A program made the translations under genes and the position numbers. This document shows positions 1-6,804 of a stretch of DNA of 8,467 bases, piece by piece (the first letter of the stretch is position 1; each line of letters begins with the position of its first letter). The stretch comes from an uncultured Bacteroidales bacterium. GTDB taxonomy: Bacteria > Bacteroidota > Bacteroidia > Bacteroidales > F082. The notes under the pieces are model-generated. The model was not told the origin of the DNA. It did no database searches and saw only the letters and a list, made by a program, of their open reading frames with translations. The DNA lies in NCBI GenBank assembly GCA_946410535.1, contig CAMKAR010000083.1, positions 1 to 8,467 of the forward strand. Direction: 5' to 3'.

Positions 1-48
1 CTGGCACGCATCAAGGAAAAACTGGTGAAAATGTCGAAAAACGAATGA
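1..48 (+). CDS. 3' end of an upstream gene (possibly an ECF sigma factor)
   Basis: Only the last 15 codons and the TGA stop (46-48) lie in the window; they read LARIKEKLVKMSKNE. The ending is basic and amphipathic. It resembles the tail after the region 4 helix-turn-helix of Bacteroidota ECF sigma factors, which often ends in a stretch like 'R-I-K-E-K-L'. That match is from memory and rests on few residues. The next gene starts 12 bases downstream on the same strand, so the two are almost certainly co-transcribed. A membrane protein with a cytoplasmic coiled coil directly behind it would fit a sigma/anti-sigma-like pair. Any other small basic C-terminus remains possible. Confidence 0.55.
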   Translation: MARIKEKLVKMSKNE

Positions 49-60
49 AAGGGAAACATC

Positions 61-1359
61 ATGGAAAACAACGAAAACAATAATTTGAATGAACTCGACC
101 AACTGAAAGCGCAATACGAAACGCTGAAACAGCAGTTCGACCAACAGGAAATTGTCAACGATAGGTTGATGAAGTCGTCCATCAGGAGCAACGTGGATTT
201 CTTTATGCGTTACCGTTGGAAACAATACATACTCTATCCAATTGCACTCCTCTGCGGTCTGCTGATCACCAAATGGGAATTTGGCAACAATCTTTCGCTG
301 AAGTTGTTTTGGCTGTCCTACTGCTTGGTGAGCTTTGTCGTTGAGATGTGGATGCTGAGAAAACTGCATGTCAAAACATTAGAGAACAACGACTTGCTGA
401 CGCTTGCAAATCAAGCCAGAAACTTCAAAAAGTTATTCGCCGTGTTTACGACCCTAAGTGCCGTTCCTTTGTTAGTCCTGGTGGTGGGTTTTCTGCTTTC
501 ACAAGTTGGGCACAATATGGACTTTGTATCATTCCTATTGGCCTTTTGTGCCACGCTGGTGTTTTTCGTGAGTGTTGGAATTGCCGAAATACGTCATAAG
601 ACCAAACCGTGCGATGAAATTATCCGGCAAATTGAAGCATCCGAGGCTACAGAAAACAAGAAAACCGTCTCCGACAAAAAGCAGAAGTGGTTTTTCATCG
701 CCATGATGGTCACATTCCTCTGCCTTGATGTCTGGGCTTACATGATTATAGCTTCGAAATTGATACTGCCTCCGATGTGGCGTACGGTGGAGTATGTACG
801 GCCTGCTGACGACCATTCGACGGAAGGGAAACTTGCCATTTGGGAAGTCTTTGCCGATACGGTCGTCCCCGAAAAGGATGTCCCAGAATTGTTACAAATC
901 TTAGATCCTGGTCGTTGCGTTCTTATGAGAGGGCAACAGCGGAAGGTGACAATAGAAGTGGGCAATGAAGCGATACATAGTTGGAGACAAGATGAAAACA
1001 ATCTCGAGGAGGTGAGGCTTTATTGTATGAAAAAAAACTCCCAAGAAGGTCCGGCAATCAGTTCGGCGATTTTGGGCGGCAAGCCCATGGTGCAAAGGGT
1101 GTATGTAACCAAGCCCTGCAAATACCCAAGCAATAGATCCGTTCCGATGATTGTGTGGCTGACACCAGAAGCAGGCCAACTATTGCGTGAATTTGCCAAG
1201 CATCTCACTGGCAAAAGAGGTGCCGTTTCCATCGATGGCGTGGTAGTTCAGGAATGGAAAATCATGAGCAACCTTGAGAATGGCTGTTTCTTCATCATGA
1301 GGGAATGGTCGTCAAAGGAGGAACTGGAGGCGTTTTGTGAACAATTGATTCGCCAGTAG
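61..1359 (+). CDS. Five-pass membrane protein with N-terminal coiled coil and SecD P1-head-like C-terminal domain
   Basis: I do not recognise this 432-residue protein as a named family. Residues 9-40 form a charged heptad-like helix (LDQLKAQYETLKQQF). Five hydrophobic segments follow at about 55-71, 79-98, 125-149, 153-176 and 209-234. Basic residues sit before TM1 (RYRWK), between TM2 and TM3 (RKLHVK, RNFKK) and between TM4 and TM5 (RHKTK, KKQK), so the N-terminus should be cytoplasmic and the C-terminal domain (237-432) periplasmic. Residues 363-430 follow the pattern of the SecD periplasmic head: 'LTPEAG' at 367-372, 'GKRGAVSIDGVVV' at 384-396, then an 'eeLe-f-eqL' helix at the end. There are no SecD translocase membrane segments. 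Spacing from the upstream gene is 12 bases. Inference: a sensor or anti-sigma-like partner of the upstream gene product. The TAG stop lies inside a palindrome (1356-1383), so the present C-terminus may have been set by arrival of that element. Confidence 0.88.
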   Translation: MENNENNNLNELDQLKAQYETLKQQFDQQEIVNDRLMKSSIRSNVDFFMRYRWKQYILYPIALLCGLLITKWEFGNNLSLKLFWLSYCLVSFVVEMWMLRKLHVKTLENNDLLTLANQARNFKKLFAVFTTLSAVPLLVLVVGFLLSQVGHNMDFVSFLLAFCATLVFFVSVGIAEIRHKTKPCDEIIRQIEASEATENKKTVSDKKQKWFFIAMMVTFLCLDVWAYMIIASKLILPPMWRTVEYVRPADDHSTEGKLAIWEVFADTVVPEKDVPELLQILDPGRCVLMRGQQRKVTIEVGNEAIHSWRQDENNLEEVRLYCMKKNSQEGPAISSAILGGKPMVQRVYVTKPCKYPSNRSVPMIVWLTPEAGQLLREFAKHLTGKRGAVSIDGVVVQEWKIMSNLENGCFFIMREWSSKEELEAFCEQLIRQ

Positions 1360-1383
1360 AGACGTTGCGCGCAACGTCTCTAC
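1356..1383. repeat. 28-bp perfect palindrome, GTAGAGACG-arm family, copy 1
   Basis: The sequence is GTAGAGACG, a 10-base core TTGCGCGCAA, then CGTCTCTAC. The two 14-base halves are exact reverse complements. It includes the TAG stop of the preceding gene (1357-1359). The bases after it are A-rich (CAAAAAAAAA at 1391-1400), not T-rich, so it does not look like a plus-strand intrinsic terminator. A second element with the same arms and a different 10-base core lies at 4136-4163. From memory, palindromes with these arms occur dispersed in Bacteroidota and cyanobacterial genomes; this is not verified here. Confidence 0.9.
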
Positions 1384-1412
1384 AAACGGTCAAAAAAAAA
1401 TCAATTATTTTC

Positions 1413-1441
1413 TTGACCATACCAAAAAATCCGTACTTTTG
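1413..1441 (+). promoter_or_regulatory. Bacteroidota-type promoter for the outer-membrane receptor gene
   Basis: A TTG at 1413-1415 (-33 element) is followed by 18 bases and TACTTTTG at 1434-1441, an exact match to the Bacteroidota -7 consensus TAnnTTTG. The spacer is slightly shorter than the usual 19-23. Transcription should begin a few bases after 1441. Confidence 0.75.
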
Positions 1442-1590
1442 CAGTGTCTTAATAAACTAATGCACTAAAACAAATTGCAATTCCCATGAATAAGGTCGAT
1501 AAAAATCTTTCAAACGGCAATATATATAAGGTGTCGCCGTTATCAAGGAAACTAACTCAAAACAATTCATTCATCGCAAAATCTACGATC
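1442..1590 (+). promoter_or_regulatory. 5' leader of the receptor gene
   Basis: About 145 untranslated bases lie between the promoter and the preferred start at 1591. The reading frame of the receptor stays open back to an ATG at 1486, but the 35 extra residues are polar and would bury the signal peptide, so I treat this as leader. It holds one weak inverted repeat, AACGGC (1513-1518) and GCCGTT (1536-1541), with a 17-base loop. I recognise no riboswitch. Confidence 0.5.
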
Positions 1591-4056
1591 ATGAACAAGC
1601 GCATTTTCATGCTTCTGGCACTTGTCGAGTGCTTTATTATGCCAGCCTTGGCGCAAAACAAAATCACGGGAACCATCGTTGAGGAGGCCAACGGCAAGGG
1701 CATTCCCTTCGTCAATGTGGGACTGTTCAGGCAGGCCGACAGCGTCTTCGTGAGCGGCGCAGCTGCCGACGACAAAGGCCGTTTCGAACTCATAGCGCCC
1801 AACGGCGACTACCGATTGTCGGTCTCAGCCATTGGTTTCCAGACCTTTGAGCAGCTGCTGACCGTGAAAGGCAACCAAGACCTTGGCAAGCTGAAACTCT
1901 CGGAAGGCGCCACCAAACTCGATGAGGTGGTCGTCACCGAAAAACGTCCGCTCTTTGCCGTGGAAGGGGAGAAGACCATGTACAACGTGGCTGAAGACCC
2001 AAGCATCCAGACGGGAACGGCCTCCGATGCCTTGCAGAACGCGCCGGGCGTGGAGGTCGACGTGGAGGGCAACATCACGCTGCGCGGCACGTCGAGCGTG
2101 GAGGTGTGGATCAACGACAAGCCTTCGCACATGACCGCCGAAAACCTCAAGACCTACATCCAGACCATGCCCGCCAACAGCATCGACCGCGTGGAGGTCA
2201 TCACCAACCCCTCGGCACGTTATGGTTCCAATGCCGACGGCATCATCAATATCGTGACCAACGCCAAAATCCAGAAGAACGAGTTCTTCAGTTTCGGCGT
2301 GAACGGCTCCACAAGGCCGTCGGTAACGCCTTGGATGTCATACGTTTGGTCGAACGACAAGTTGACGTTCAACGCCTATATCAACGGCGGCTATTCCATT
2401 TGGAAAGGCAACAGCTATAGTGACCAATCGTTGTTTACGCAGGAACATCTTTTGGCTAACCACGAAATTGACACTTCGACTTACAACAGCAAAGACTTCA
2501 ATACGGGTGGCTACTTCAGTCTTGATTATGAGATAGATACGGCAAACAGCATCAATGTTTGGCTCAGCGGTTGGCCCAATTGGGGCAAAAACACCAACAG
2601 CATGTCGGTGTTCCGCGAAGAATTTATCCCCGACTCTTTGACGACTGATTTTGCCGAAAGCAGCAATGCTTGGAACCGCAATTACTTTGCCAACGGTGGC
2701 CTGTATTATCGCCACAAGTTCGACGACAAAGGCCACAACCTTTCGGTGAGTGTGAACGCAATGGGTTGGGGCGGCGGCAACGGCGGCACGATTACGAGGG
2801 CGTTTACCCAACCCTACGAATATAAGAAGGTGATGCAACAAGTGAGCAACTACAGTTCGTTTGGAGCGGAAGGCGAAATCATCTACAACCGCCCCTATTC
2901 CGAGAATGGCGAGATTGCGGTGGGCTACACCGTGGGCATCGATCCTGAAAAACGATACCTCATCACCGACACCGTGACCAATCCCTACGGCGACGAGGAC
3001 GCTTGGAATTGGGACAACGACGTTTATCGTTCCTACAAGGCCAACTTCAGCAAACTGAACAACGAGGCTTTCGTTACCGTGCAGCACAAGTTTGGCGGTT
3101 TCACGGTGAAGCCGGGCATCCGTTTCGTCAGCGAGTTGGTCAGCGGAGCCTATCCTGACTCGACGAAGTACAATTTCAAGAAGCATTTCTTCAGTGTCCG
3201 TCCCTCGATTCACTTGTCGTATCGCACCAAGTCGATGCACAACTTCAAGCTGAGCTACACGCGCCGCATTGCCGCGCCCGAAGCGGAGCAATTGAGCGCC
3301 TTCCCGATGTATCACGAGGACAACTACAGCAGCGGTAATCCCGACTTGGAGCGTATCTACACCAACTCGATTGAAGCCGGTTGGACCAAATATTGGACGA
3401 GCTTCGGTTCGGTGGGCTTGTCGGCCTACTATCGCGGCAAGTCAAACGAAGTCAATACGATAACGATTTCTTCCGATAGTACTATGTATTGGCTTTATGG
3501 CCGTCCGGTGTCGTATAGCTATCCCGTCAATGTGGGTAAGAGCTACAGCACGGGCTTGGAGGCCAATGTGATGTATCGTCCGAATGGTTTCTTCAATGTG
3601 CGCTTCTATGCCAATTTGTACGACTCCTATTTGGAAACCGACTACAACGGCCAGCACTATGTGCAACCCGATATGTGGTCCTACAGTTTCCGCCTCAACC
3701 TTTGGGCCAAGCTGTGGAACAAACTTGAGGTGACGGCATCGGGCTATTACAGCTCGCCCACGCAGTCGCTGTTTAGTGAGCGTCACGCCCGCTATGGCAT
3801 CAATGCCGGCCTTCGCGCCGACTTCTTCGACCGCAAGCTGTCGGTCTTCGTCAACGCGAGCGACATCTTCAACTGGAACAGTTGGGGCCAGTCGAACAAC
3901 AGCCCGTATGTGGTTTCCACCTCCAATTCGAAGTACAACAGCCGCAGTGTCTCGGTTGGCGTGACCTTCCGTTTCGGCAAGATGGAGCTTGAGCAACGCG
4001 CCCGCCAAGGAGCCGACGACTCGCAAGGCGCGCCGCAGGGCATGGGCGGAATGTAA
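1591..4056 (+). CDS. TonB-dependent-receptor-like outer membrane beta-barrel protein
   Basis: This 821-residue protein should sit in the outer membrane. The chosen ATG gives a clean signal peptide (MNKRIFMLLAL..., cleavage likely after Ala21 of PALA). Residues 24-105 form a carboxypeptidase-regulatory-like beta-sandwich (KITGTIVEE...GKGIPFVNV, ...DDKGRFEL, ...YRLSVSAIGF). The link 'LDEVVVTEKRP' starts near 110. Residues about 144-224 are plug-like (ASDALQNAPGV, ITLRGTSSVEVWIND, IDRVEVITNPSARYG, ADGIINIVTN). The rest to about 805 is aromatic-rich alternating beta-strand sequence ending in 'SVSVGVTFRFG'. A polar tail rich in Gly, Gln and Met follows. This layout matches the outer-membrane beta-barrel family often annotated as TonB-dependent receptor (OMP_b-brl_3 type) rather than SusC: no long SusC-type plug and no SusD partner nearby. 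There is no N-terminal STN signalling domain, so it is not a FecA-type transducer of the upstream putative sigma pair. The substrate is unknown. It has its own promoter. An alternative start is 1486. Confidence 0.9.
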   Translation: MNKRIFMLLALVECFIMPALAQNKITGTIVEEANGKGIPFVNVGLFRQADSVFVSGAAADDKGRFELIAPNGDYRLSVSAIGFQTFEQLLTVKGNQDLGKLKLSEGATKLDEVVVTEKRPLFAVEGEKTMYNVAEDPSIQTGTASDALQNAPGVEVDVEGNITLRGTSSVEVWINDKPSHMTAENLKTYIQTMPANSIDRVEVITNPSARYGSNADGIINIVTNAKIQKNEFFSFGVNGSTRPSVTPWMSYVWSNDKLTFNAYINGGYSIWKGNSYSDQSLFTQEHLLANHEIDTSTYNSKDFNTGGYFSLDYEIDTANSINVWLSGWPNWGKNTNSMSVFREEFIPDSLTTDFAESSNAWNRNYFANGGLYYRHKFDDKGHNLSVSVNAMGWGGGNGGTITRAFTQPYEYKKVMQQVSNYSSFGAEGEIIYNRPYSENGEIAVGYTVGIDPEKRYLITDTVTNPYGDEDAWNWDNDVYRSYKANFSKLNNEAFVTVQHKFGGFTVKPGIRFVSELVSGAYPDSTKYNFKKHFFSVRPSIHLSYRTKSMHNFKLSYTRRIAAPEAEQLSAFPMYHEDNYSSGNPDLERIYTNSIEAGWTKYWTSFGSVGLSAYYRGKSNEVNTITISSDSTMYWLYGRPVSYSYPVNVGKSYSTGLEANVMYRPNGFFNVRFYANLYDSYLETDYNGQHYVQPDMWSYSFRLNLWAKLWNKLEVTASGYYSSPTQSLFSERHARYGINAGLRADFFDRKLSVFVNASDIFNWNSWGQSNNSPYVVSTSNSKYNSRSVSVGVTFRFGKMELEQRARQGADDSQGAPQGMGGM

Positions 4057-5592
4057 TCAATAGATGACTATTTTCTGTGTCATAACGGCATTCCCCGAAG
4101 ACAAGCGCAATAGGTAAATGCCAGGAACCAGGTTCGTAGAGACGGTGTGTACACCGTCTCTATTGTTTATGGCCTCTGAATACACAATCCTGCCGTTTAT
4201 GTCGACAACCTGTAGCGACGCAACATTTTGCGTCTCAATATTATGGATGTAAATTGTTCCGTCAGTATAATATGCAAAGTCAGCCGATAGATCGTTTTCT
4301 TCCACGCTATAATGCGGGTCAAACACTAATTTGAAGCGCGAGGTGTAATCGCTTGTCGTGGCATTAAAGGTATATGATGGTTGTATCAAAAGGTCGATGT
4401 TGTTGCCAGTGATGTTGTCAATGAGATGCAAGTAGTTGATGTCCAAATTCTTCAGCTCTATTCTTATCGTGTATGAAGTGTTTTCGGCGGCTATGAATTT
4501 CAGCGGTAGGGCATCCACGCTGCTGATGCTTATGATGGCCAAATCCTTTTTGTCATTTGTGAAATAAAGTGAAGGTTGTTCCTCGAAAATCAGGAATTTG
4601 CCCAAATCATCGCCAGGATTGAAGCTGACGATGGCGTTGTCGGTGGGGGCGTTTGCTGTATTGGCTTTTGTGGCGAATAATTCAATATAACCGTGATTCT
4701 CTGATGTTTGTAAATCTTCAATTTTTGAAAAGGAAACTGTTTCAACAGGGTTTTCGGCTTTAACGAAAACACCTTTACAAGGAGGAATAGGGACTGCCAA
4801 CGAGGCTGGAACGGCAAGCATTGAGATCCCTTTTTCGTCCAAATTGTAATAGCTGCGATTGGCAAACGCATTGCAAGGCAAGGGGTTGCCTACCATGTTG
4901 CATCCGGCGAGTGCCCCATTGCTGGCGTGATATTCGAGACCCACCACAGCTGGAACATTGCTTCCCCTGACTGTGCCTTCAAACAACAACGTTGTGTCGA
5001 GTGCGTTGATGTAAGCATAGCCGTGTCCGTTTTCGAGGTTGAATGGTGTTTCGTGGAAATCTACCCATTGGTGGTTGCTTTCGTTATAATAAAAAAGGTC
5101 ATAGCCTGTGTCGGGATCGGTGAGGAAACCGTTTTCGAGCGATGGTGTGATAGCCTCCATGACGGGCGATGCAATAAATTCCATGGCATGAATATCTTGG
5201 TCGTAGGCGACGATTTTCCTTTTCACGATGGCGTGTAATTCATGTTGGCACACCAACTGCGCACCATCTTCAAGGATGAAGTCGCCGTTGTTCCAATTGA
5301 TGGTAATTGTGACAGTCATTTTCTTGCCTGATTGTATGGTCAGGGTGCAAGGTGTGGCATTGTTCAGGTTTTGTATGACCACGTCCTCGTCGACGAGGAC
5401 GTCAGAATTGATGGTCACGTTCTCGCTCTGCTCGGTGGGCTTCAGTCCGTCGAGCCAGTTGTCGGCGTTCGACCAAAGACGGTCGCCTGCTGACCCCAAA
5501 AAAGTCTGCGCTTGGGCAAATGCCATCCCCAAAAGGAGCGACACGGAAATGAAAAGAACACGGTTGAAAGTGTAAAATCTGTTTTTTTTCAT
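4057..5592 (-). CDS. Secreted protein with T9SS type A C-terminal sorting domain
   Basis: This 511-residue protein is probably exported by Sec and then by the type IX secretion system to the cell surface or outside. The signal peptide is residues 1-28 (basic MKKNR, hydrophobic core LFISVSLLLGMAF, cleavage after AQA). Residues 36-115 are beta-rich (RLWSNADNWLDG..., LTIQSGKKMTV..., FILEDGAQLV). Residues 185-300 carry a pattern common in large Bacteroidales T9SS cargo (NGHGYAYINA, LLFEGTV, NMVGNPLPCNAFA, GVFVKAENP). Residues 370-425 look like a sandwich domain ending in 'YTFNATTSDYTSRFKLVF'. The sorting domain is about 428-511: 'DGTIYIHN', 'LQVVDINGRIVYSE', 'VPGIYLLRLSSG', 'QKIVIY'. No catalytic motif is visible, so the function is unknown; adhesin or surface structural protein are possible. 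Residues 64-71 and 477-486 are encoded by palindromes. The stop codon directly abuts the stop of the convergent receptor gene. Confidence 0.9.
   Translation of the reverse strand: MKKNRFYTFNRVLFISVSLLLGMAFAQAQTFLGSAGDRLWSNADNWLDGLKPTEQSENVTINSDVLVDEDVVIQNLNNATPCTLTIQSGKKMTVTITINWNNGDFILEDGAQLVCQHELHAIVKRKIVAYDQDIHAMEFIASPVMEAITPSLENGFLTDPDTGYDLFYYNESNHQWVDFHETPFNLENGHGYAYINALDTTLLFEGTVRGSNVPAVVGLEYHASNGALAGCNMVGNPLPCNAFANRSYYNLDEKGISMLAVPASLAVPIPPCKGVFVKAENPVETVSFSKIEDLQTSENHGYIELFATKANTANAPTDNAIVSFNPGDDLGKFLIFEEQPSLYFTNDKKDLAIISISSVDALPLKFIAAENTSYTIRIELKNLDINYLHLIDNITGNNIDLLIQPSYTFNATTSDYTSRFKLVFDPHYSVEENDLSADFAYYTDGTIYIHNIETQNVASLQVVDINGRIVYSEAINNRDGVHTVSTNLVPGIYLLRLSSGNAVMTQKIVIY
4136..4163. 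repeat. 28-bp palindrome, GTAGAGACG-arm family, copy 2, inside coding sequence
   Basis: Plus strand: GTAGAGACG, core GTGTGTACAC, CGTCTCTA then T. Twelve-base arms (4137-4148 and 4151-4162) are exact reverse complements around a 2-base centre. The outermost pair is G and T instead of the G and C of copy 1. Arms and 10-base core length match the element at 1356-1383; the core sequence differs. Here it is translated (minus strand) as residues 477-486, N-R-D-G-V-H-T-V-S-T, in the T9SS sorting domain. Confidence 0.88.
5381..5402. repeat. 22-bp perfect palindrome inside the T9SS cargo gene
   Basis: The left arm ACGTCCTCGTC (5381-5391) is followed at once by its exact reverse complement (5392-5402). 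On the minus strand it encodes residues 64-71, D-V-L-V-D-E-D-V. It shares no obvious arms with the GTAGAGACG elements. Confidence 0.85.
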
Positions 5593-5629
5593 CGTATTTT
5601 TGTTGTTGTTTTGATCGTTTTTGAAGCCC

Positions 5630-5637
5630 CAAAATTA
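5630..5637 (-). promoter_or_regulatory. Possible -7 element for the T9SS cargo gene
   Basis: On the minus strand the sequence reads TAATTTTG, matching TAnnTTTG, about 38 bases before the start codon. I find no TTG at the expected -33 distance; the nearest TTTG is only 12 bases upstream. The assignment rests on the -7 box and its position alone. Confidence 0.4.
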
Positions 5638-5748
5638 GGAAAAAACGCCCAAACAGACTCCGAATAATCGTTTTTTGGCCACAAAATTTGCCGAATTTCA
5701 CCCCAAATGGCCGATTTTCGCCACATTTTGCCCAGATTCGGCACTTTT
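5638..5748. promoter_or_regulatory. Divergent intergenic region with imperfect direct and inverted repeats
   Basis: No gene is visible between the divergent T9SS and fabH transcription units. An inverted repeat TGCCGAAT (5689-5696) and ATTCGGCA (5736-5743) has a 39-base spacer and ends just before the fabH -33 element. GCCACA followed by a T-rich stretch and TGCC occurs twice, at 5678 and 5720. These could be regulator sites, or remnants of a duplication. No known operator was recognised. Confidence 0.35.
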
Positions 5749-5780
5749 TTGAAATGGTTGAGCGCGATGGAGTACTTTTG
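5749..5780 (+). promoter_or_regulatory. Bacteroidota-type promoter for the fabH operon
   Basis: TTG at 5749-5751, at the end of a T run, is separated by 21 bases from TACTTTTG at 5773-5780, an exact TAnnTTTG match. Start of transcription is expected a few bases beyond 5780, which leaves a leader of about 50 bases before fabH. Confidence 0.75.
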
Positions 5781-5797
5781 CGACGTTTTTTAGAAGC

Positions 5798-5829
5798 AAT
5801 CGAAAACGAGTTTTATTTTAATCGAAAAC
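5798..5829 (+). repeat. 10-bp direct repeat in the fabH leader
   Basis: AATCGAAAAC occurs at 5798-5807 and again at 5820-5829, start to start 22 bases, so both copies face the same side of the helix. They lie between the promoter and the start codon. This would suit a repressor or an RNA-level signal, but the region is A-rich and chance cannot be excluded. Confidence 0.6.
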
Positions 5830-5833
5830 ATAT

Positions 5834-6787
5834 ATGAAAATTATCGGAACAGGAAGCGCACTGCCCGCCCTCAGAGTGACTAACGACGACTTGGCCAAGT
5901 TCTTGGACACAAGCGACGAGTGGATCACGACTCGCACGGGCATTCAGGCGCGACATTTGCTATCAACTGAAGATTTATACGACATCGCCGTTGATGCCGC
6001 CGTCAAGGCCATCAAGGCATCGGGCTTGCGTCCCGACCAAATCGATTTCCTCTTGGTCTCGAACGTGGCTAACCGCCATGTCACCCCGGGACTGAGTTGC
6101 ATCGTCCAGAAACGCATCGGACTCACCTGCGCCGGTCTCGACATTAACGTGGCTTGTGCGGGTTTCGTCAACGCGCTGATGCTCGCCGATGGCATGATGA
6201 AGGCGGGTCACGCCAAGAACATCCTCATCCTTTGCGCCGAGGAACCCACCAAATACTGCGATTGGAAGGAACGCGACTGCAGCGTCCTCTTTGGCGATGG
6301 CGCCGGCGCCGTGGTCGTCACCGAGGGCAATGCCTTCAAGGACGTGAAGCTCACGATGATCAGCGACCGCGATGTGTTGTATTATGAAAGAGGTATGGAG
6401 ACCACGCCTTTCGAAAAGGAATACATCAAGGGCCAGCCGCTCGTGATGAAAGGTAAGGAATTGTTCCGCACCGCTGTCTCCGAGTCGGCGAAGGACATCA
6501 ATGCTTTGCTGAAACGCAACGGTTTGCAGCATGACGACATCGACTGGTTCATGTTGCACCAGGCCAACAAGCGTATCATTGAGGGCATCCGTCACATCGT
6601 GGGTGGCCCCGAAGAAAAGTATCCCACCGTCATCCAGAAATATGGCAACACCTCATCGGCCAGCATTCCGATCATGCTCGATGAAATGATTGCCGATGGC
6701 AAAGTCAAGGCTGGACAGAAAATCGTTATGAGTGCCTTTGGCGCTGGTTTCGTCTCCGCCGCCTGCCTTTGGGAATGGGAGTTTTAG
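5834..6787 (+). CDS. fabH: 3-oxoacyl-ACP synthase III (FabH-type)
   Basis: FabH condenses an acyl-CoA starter with malonyl-ACP to begin fatty-acid-type chain synthesis in the cytoplasm. The 317 residues equal the usual family length. The front 'IIGTGSALP', 'DTSDEWITTRTGI' and 'HVTPGLSCIVQ' are typical. The catalytic triad is intact: Cys108 in 'INVACAGFV', His242 in 'LHQANKRII' and Asn272 in 'YGNTSSASIP'. 'LFGDGAGAVVV' and the C-terminal 'SAFGAGFVSAACLWEWEF' also match. It is the first gene of an operon with fabF (76 bases downstream, no promoter between). FabH homologues also serve aryl-polyene, flexirubin and other specialised pathways, and starter preference cannot be read from the sequence. 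The context with a stand-alone fabZ makes such a role possible. Confidence 0.93.
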   Translation: MKIIGTGSALPALRVTNDDLAKFLDTSDEWITTRTGIQARHLLSTEDLYDIAVDAAVKAIKASGLRPDQIDFLLVSNVANRHVTPGLSCIVQKRIGLTCAGLDINVACAGFVNALMLADGMMKAGHAKNILILCAEEPTKYCDWKERDCSVLFGDGAGAVVVTEGNAFKDVKLTMISDRDVLYYERGMETTPFEKEYIKGQPLVMKGKELFRTAVSESAKDINALLKRNGLQHDDIDWFMLHQANKRIIEGIRHIVGGPEEKYPTVIQKYGNTSSASIPIMLDEMIADGKVKAGQKIVMSAFGAGFVSAACLWEWEF

Positions 6788-6788
6788 T

Positions 6789-6802
6789 CAGTTGACAGTT
6801 GT
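6789..6802 (+). repeat. Two copies of a 7-base repeat (CAGTTGA)
   Basis: CAGTTGA at 6789-6795 is followed at once by CAGTTGT at 6796-6802, directly after the fabH stop codon. Two copies alone are weak evidence. Longer 7-base-period tracts occur in the next spacer of the same operon (8106-8133 and 8168-8202). Confidence 0.5.
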
Positions 6803-6804
6803 AG

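Noticed and set aside
1356..1400. Intrinsic terminator after the membrane-protein gene
   Set aside because: The stem is strong but is followed by an A run, not a T run, on the plus strand, and no minus-strand gene ends here. A dispersed palindrome explains it better.
1486..1590. 35-residue N-terminal extension of the receptor from an ATG at 1486
   Set aside because: The extension is polar and puts the clear signal peptide (MNKRIFMLLAL...) in the interior. The ATG at 1591 gives a normal exported protein.
2338..3315. Long minus-strand open frame (325 codons) antisense to the receptor
   Set aside because: It lies wholly inside a well-supported gene and its translation shows no domain, signal or membrane pattern. 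It is a by-product of codon use.
1591..4056. FecA-type signalling receptor linked to the putative sigma pair
   Set aside because: The receptor has no N-terminal STN domain, has its own promoter, and the membrane protein does not look like FecR.
5595..5602. Plus-strand TATTTTTG as an extra promoter
   Set aside because: There is no TTG at a suitable distance and no gene start that needs it; the fabH promoter at 5749-5780 is better placed.
6299..6310. GGCGCCGGCGCC palindrome in fabH
   Set aside because: It is simply the codons for the conserved 'DGAGA' motif and needs no other explanation.
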